A stretch of DNA of 37,189 bases, from assembly GCA_964436865.1 (NCBI GenBank), contig CAYTFK010000031.1:1-37189 (forward strand), given 5' to 3'. This DNA comes from JAXGPP01 sp964436865 (GTDB lineage Bacteria; Planctomycetota; Planctomycetia; Pirellulales; Thermoguttaceae). The notes beneath the pieces are model-generated. The model saw only the letters and a program-made list of their open reading frames with translations. It did no database searches and was not told the origin of the DNA. The translations under genes and the position numbers were made by a program. The number at the start of each line of letters is the position of its first letter. Positions within the stretch are counted from its first letter, which is position 1. Positions 33,847-37,189 of this stretch are shown here, in pieces.

Positions 33847-34115
33847 TCAGCAACCTGCCATGAGGACCAAAGGCCCAGGATGATCGGGGATGCTGCAACG
33901 CTAAGGCTTCAGGCTTCGGTATTTTAACGCAACGGCCGGCAATTTTCCGCATCACCGATGGTCTTTTCTGAAACTTGATGAAAAACGGCGGATATGGCCG
34001 GAAAACGCGGAACAAATTCAGGTACAGCAGACACGTAGCCGCCTAACAGCCGAAACGCATGACATTGCTGCTTGATCAGATTGATTCGAGGCAGCCGCCG
34101 CGCAGCCAGAGGCCG

Positions 34116-34919
34116 TCAGGGGCTGCCTTGCGCCAAGCCGCCGAGGAGGTCTCCGATGGCATAGGCCGCCACGGCAGCGATGCCGCCCACCAGCAGCATT
34201 TCCAGGCCGGACCGGACCCAATTCCGGCCGGTGATCCTGACCTTGACCGCCCCCAGGACAAAGAGCGTGAGCGCCGTGAGCAGAGTGGCCAGCAGAAACG
34301 CGTTGGCTCCAAGTGGGGTGACATGGGCCACGACGAACGCCACCAGAGGCACGAAGCCGAAAGCGCCAAATGAAAAGAAGGTTACCAGGGCGTTGCGGAT
34401 TGGCGACTCGTCCGAACCCATAATCCCCAGTTCTTCGATCATCATTACGTCGACCCAGGCTTTCTTGTGTCGGGCGAAGATTTCGACAATGGTTCTGGCG
34501 TCTTCCTCAGACATTCCTTTGGCGACGTACAGTTCGACCATCTCGCGAATCTCACCTTCAGGGTAGTGCTCGACCTCCCACTCCTCGCGCCGTCGCTCGG
34601 CCCGGTGATACTCCTGCTCGGACTTCGTGCTGAGATAGTCACCGATCGCCATCGACAAACCGTCGGCGATGAGGTTGGCAAACCCGAGAATTAGGACGAT
34701 GCCGCTCGAAAGATCGGCTCCGGCAACCCCCGCTACGACGGCGAAAGTGGTAATGATGCCATCCAGGCCGCCGTAGACAGCACTCTTGATGTACTGGCCG
34801 GTGCCATGCTGATGCCGCTCTTCAGCCCCGGCGCTTGCCGAGTGAGCGCGCCGGGAGGCAGTCAGATCTCCGCGACGATACGCCTGCCGTGCCTCATTCA
34901 GGTCGCGCGACAAACCCAT
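34116..34919 (-). CDS. VIT1/CCC1-family Fe2+/Mn2+ transporter
   Basis: The protein is 267 residues with the DUF125/VIT1 layout: helix 1 with KSAVYGGLDGIITTFAVVAG (about 44-63), helix 2 with GFANLIADGLSMAIGDYLS (79-97), a charged cytosolic segment (98-165, HRAERRREEWEVEHYPEGE) typical of the metal-binding helices of the family, and three C-terminal helices. Such carriers move ferrous iron or manganese across a membrane, usually away from the cytoplasm. The N-terminal 40 residues are a charged extension. The ATG at 34919 has GGGAGGAG upstream; the frame extends 14 codons further without a site. It stands alone, about 270 bases upstream of the kinase gene. Confidence 0.92.
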   Translation of the reverse strand: MGLSRDLNEARQAYRRGDLTASRRAHSASAGAEERHQHGTGQYIKSAVYGGLDGIITTFAVVAGVAGADLSSGIVLILGFANLIADGLSMAIGDYLSTKSEQEYHRAERRREEWEVEHYPEGEIREMVELYVAKGMSEEDARTIVEIFARHKKAWVDVMMIEELGIMGSDESPIRNALVTFFSFGAFGFVPLVAFVVAHVTPLGANAFLLATLLTALTLFVLGAVKVRITGRNWVRSGLEMLLVGGIAAVAAYAIGDLLGGLAQGSP

Positions 34920-35349
34920 CCTCGAATTCTCCTCCCGCTTGGCCCGCCATGGCGGGGGCAAGAATGGTCGTCGTGACCATTCGGTCTCCGCCAGAAAGCA
35001 ACTATTATTCGTCTCGGATCACTCCCCGGGCAAGGCGGCTCCTGCCGGCTTGATACAAGCCACTACGCTATTTCGGGTGGGAATAACGGATTCTCGTTTA
35101 TGGCCCCAGATTCTGGTGGCAGAGGGTTGACTCGGCCGTCATGCTAGCACTAGACTCACCGGGATAACGGTTCGTCCGGTTTCGCAGGCCATCCCCTTTT
35201 AGGACACGGCACGAGGCAATTTCCGGCCGGGATGTGTTTGGATTCGAGCCGCTCATGGACGTTAGCGCCATTTGAACTCGTCTTGAGACCAACTCGTTCG
35301 GTTAGATCGCCACGTGGAGACCTGTTCTGCCAGGGAAGGAGAGGTGGCG
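34920..35349. other. Divergent intergenic region
   Basis: 430 bases between the transporter (minus) and the first BON gene (plus), which must hold both promoters. It contains a 14-bp palindrome CCCGCCATGGCGGG (34943-34956), an inverted repeat ATGGTC/GACCAT (34964-34980), and a loose sigma-70-like pair TTGACT (35127) and TAGACT (35151) spaced by 18 bases. None is certain. No gene was seen. Confidence 0.4.
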
Positions 35350-35583
35350 ATGACGCGCGTGTCTACTGCGGATGTACAACCGCGGGCGCAGGCGGCGCTG
35401 GAGGAGAGCCCGATCCTCGAGCTCCGCGTCCTCAGGGTTCAGGGCCGCGAGAAGTCGCTCCTGCTCTGCGGCCGGGTGTCAAGTTTTTATCATAAACAAT
35501 TGGCCCAGGAAGTGGTGCGCGCGGTCTGCCGCGAGTGCACCGAGGCCGATATCGAACTGGTCAACTCGATTCGGGTCGAATGA
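35350..35583 (+). CDS. Small BON-domain-like protein, paralogue 1
   Basis: The 77 residues show a BON-like core: LRVLRVQGREKSLLLCGRVS followed by SFYHKQLAQEVVRAV and ending LVNSIRVE, the beta-alpha-beta pattern of BON domains, which in osmotic-stress and secretin proteins bind lipid or partner proteins. There is no signal peptide, so it appears cytoplasmic, unlike OsmY. GGAGAGG lies about seven bases before the ATG; an in-frame ATG at 35314 has poorer context. A second gene with the same core lies 249 bases downstream on the same strand. Function in these short planctomycete proteins is unknown. Confidence 0.72.
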   Translation: MTRVSTADVQPRAQAALEESPILELRVLRVQGREKSLLLCGRVSSFYHKQLAQEVVRAVCRECTEADIELVNSIRVE

Positions 35584-35831
35584 GGAGAGTCTCGATTTTT
35601 CGCACAGCGCGGGATCGGTCTGCGGCCGAATCGCCTTCGCCGGATGTGCTGGGAAGTGGCCGGCGCCGCAGCCGTGCCGGCACGAATTCACCACGACAGG
35701 CACTCGTCTTGACGCGGTCGCCGTCCGCGTCGAGCAATTGTTTCGAGCGAGAGGGAAGCGGAAGCCCTCGGCGCGTTTCCGCCGTGACTGGCGCCAGGAT
35801 GGTCTCGCCGGTCGCGCGCGAGGAGGGTACC

Positions 35832-36119
35832 ATGGATGACCTGTTCTGCGGCGGAGATCTCGTCTCGGTGTGGGACGGACTCGCCGACCGTCGCCGGGCG
35901 ATGCCGCCGGCCGAAGCCGAACACCTCGCGGCCGCCATCGAGCGGGCGGTGTGGTGTGAAACGCGAGGCCGCGTGCGCAACCTGGGGGTCGAGGTCGGAA
36001 CCGATGGCGTAGTGCTGACCGGGTTCTGCCATACTTACTACATCAAACAAATGGCCCAGCATGCGGCCATGTCCGTGCCCGGCAGTACGCCGCTGGTCAA
36101 CGAGATCGAAGTGATGTAG
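35832..36119 (+). CDS. Small BON-domain-like protein, paralogue 2
   Basis: The 95-residue protein repeats the BON-like core of the upstream gene: VRNLGVEVGTDGVVLTGFCH, then TYYIKQMAQHAAM, then PLVNEIEVM, matching SFYHKQLAQEVV and LVNSIRVE there. An acidic N-terminal segment (1-45) is extra. GGAGGG precedes the ATG by about five bases; a longer frame upstream is Arg/Ser-rich and not protein-like. The 248-base gap between the two contains no recognised gene. Tandem duplication of an ancestral gene is the simplest origin. Confidence 0.75.
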   Translation: MDDLFCGGDLVSVWDGLADRRRAMPPAEAEHLAAAIERAVWCETRGRVRNLGVEVGTDGVVLTGFCHTYYIKQMAQHAAMSVPGSTPLVNEIEVM

Positions 36120-36226
36120 CGATAATTGGACCCGGATTGATCGGGAAGCGGGGGCGGGGAAACGACCGCCAGCTTCCTCGGCGGGAACGTCGGCGTGGCA
36201 GCGGTTGTCGCGCCGCATCTTTCGGG

Positions 36227-37060
36227 CTACAGGCCGAGGGGATCGCTGACTACCCCCTGCATGTGTTCTTCGAGCGGCTTCCGCTTCTCGGCCGCCCAGC
36301 GTTCGGCTGCCGCGACGACCTCATCACGGGCAGACGGCTCGGGCACGCTTTGGCGCAGGTATTCCAGGCACTCGTTGAAGAGCCCCTCGTACTGCGACTG
36401 GTACGGCGCTGCCTCAGTCGCCGCCGCCGACTGCGGCAATTCGCCCGGTTCGGGGAGCTTGCCCTGAGCCAGCGACTGGATCAGATCGGTGTTAGCCTGC
36501 GCCTGCTTCAACATCATGTCGACAGAATGGACCTGCCGCTGAAGATCGTCGATCTGCCGCGCAGCAGTGGTGGCGGAATCGTTCCTCCAGGCCTCACGCT
36601 GCTCGGCGGTGATCGCCGGGGGCTCGGGAACGGACGCAACCGGCGCGGGAGCAGCGGGTTCGACCGGCGGCTCGGGCCGAAACTGTTGCCAGACGACGTA
36701 GGCCGCCGGGATCGCGATCGCCACGAACGCCAGTAGTGCGCCGGCGACCACCAGCACCGGCCGCCGGCGTTTGGGAACAGCCTCAATTGCCGGATCGTTG
36801 CCCTGCAGTGCCGGTTGCCCTGCAGGCGATGCTGCCGACCGCCCCATGGGGCAGCCGCAGTGGGGGCACTGGTCGGCCCGCTTCGAGATCGCCTTGCCGC
36901 AGTCGGGACAAGGCGTCAGTCGCGGGTCGGGCGCGTCCGGAGCGGGGGCGTTGACCACGAATGCCGCGGCACACCCGGGACATTTCACGCGTTTGCCGGA
37001 GAGATTGTCCGGCGCTTGAAACTTCCGCCCGCAGCCGGGGCACGCCACATGGATGGGCAT
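36227..37060 (-). CDS. Membrane-anchored double zinc-ribbon protein
   Basis: The 277-residue protein starts with an MJ0042-like zinc ribbon (C7/C10 and C27/C30) and a second ribbon (C51/C54 and C65/C68). One membrane segment follows at about 101-124, then a Pro/Ala linker and a helical external region (165-277) with no recognised domain. The arrangement puts the ribbons in the cytoplasm and the tail outside, as in several planctomycete proteins of unknown role. The ATG at 37060 is chosen because it opens directly on the ribbon; the ribosome-binding site is weak (GAAGAAA), and the in-frame upstream extension is not protein-like. It converges on the BON pair. The last 129 bases of the window beyond it show nothing recognisable. 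Confidence 0.72.
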   Translation of the reverse strand: MPIHVACPGCGRKFQAPDNLSGKRVKCPGCAAAFVVNAPAPDAPDPRLTPCPDCGKAISKRADQCPHCGCPMGRSAASPAGQPALQGNDPAIEAVPKRRRPVLVVAGALLAFVAIAIPAAYVVWQQFRPEPPVEPAAPAPVASVPEPPAITAEQREAWRNDSATTAARQIDDLQRQVHSVDMMLKQAQANTDLIQSLAQGKLPEPGELPQSAAATEAAPYQSQYEGLFNECLEYLRQSVPEPSARDEVVAAAERWAAEKRKPLEEHMQGVVSDPLGL

Positions 37061-37189
37061 AGTTTCTTCGGTGTGTCTGTTGAGACTCTGGTGAGGTCCT
37101 GGCCTGCAGCCGGGACTGGAGCCGACGGCATCCACGCCGCCCAAGGTATAACGGCCTTCAGGACAAGTCAACGCACAGGGTGCGGCGGC

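Noticed and set aside
34943..34956. 14-bp GC palindrome as a terminator or operator
   Set aside because: No T run and an upstream position near the ribosome-binding site of the transporter gene. It may be chance in GC-rich DNA.

Overview
The window looks like a GC-rich planctomycete chromosome segment, probably of the Pirellula type. This rests on lineage-typical genes: a secreted protein with the LEPRMLLS signature, a BBP7/DUF1551-type outer-membrane protein, an ECF sigma/anti-sigma pair, MJ0042-type zinc-ribbon proteins, a two-BON pair and an LpxD/LpxI lipid A branch. The order and family are inference. No rRNA, tRNA, CRISPR array or intact transposase was seen.

Layout. 1-1.1 kb: 3' part of a di-haem cytochrome c peroxidase whose N-terminal TEAPA repeat runs off the left edge. 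1.4-7.8 kb (minus strand): a DUF4405-like membrane protein, UDP-glucuronate decarboxylase, an unrecognised His-rich protein, a sialate O-acetylesterase, and a PDZ protein/anti-sigma/ECF sigma unit. 8-10.8 kb (plus): a BioF-type oxoamine synthase and a BBP7 protein. 11-15 kb (minus): a tiny ORF and a large acyl-AMP ligase/ACP/oxoamine synthase fusion. 15.3-18 kb: a zinc-ribbon protein converging on lpxI, with lpxD upstream. 18.1-22.1 kb (plus): a GT2 glycosyltransferase, an ArnT-like transferase and a LarA-like protein in a tight run, divergent from lpxD.

22.1-24.7 kb is the least ordinary stretch. It holds hairpin-rich DNA with a 24-bp direct repeat, an AT-rich double palindrome, a REP/IS200-like inverted repeat, a broken fasciclin (FAS1) remnant, an SDR whose catalytic Tyr is replaced, and a broken glutathione peroxidase remnant. 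I read it as a decay or insertion zone, possibly with a structured RNA.

24.7-37 kb: a LEPR/PPC metalloprotease of leishmanolysin type, a two-domain M16 peptidase, a secreted Gln-rich protein, a methyltransferase, an orphan GAF/PAS histidine kinase, a VIT1-type metal transporter, two small BON-domain paralogues and a membrane-anchored zinc-ribbon protein.

How they fit together: the clearest theme is the cell envelope (lipid A synthesis, lipid-linked sugar transfer, pentose sugar nucleotide supply, an acyl-amino-acid condensing fusion, outer-membrane and secreted proteins), with extracytoplasmic signalling (ECF/anti-sigma/PDZ, sensor kinase). The best candidates for new biology are the three-domain lipid-type synthase, the LarA-like protein inside a glycosyltransferase operon, and the structured repeat region at 22.2-22.9 kb.
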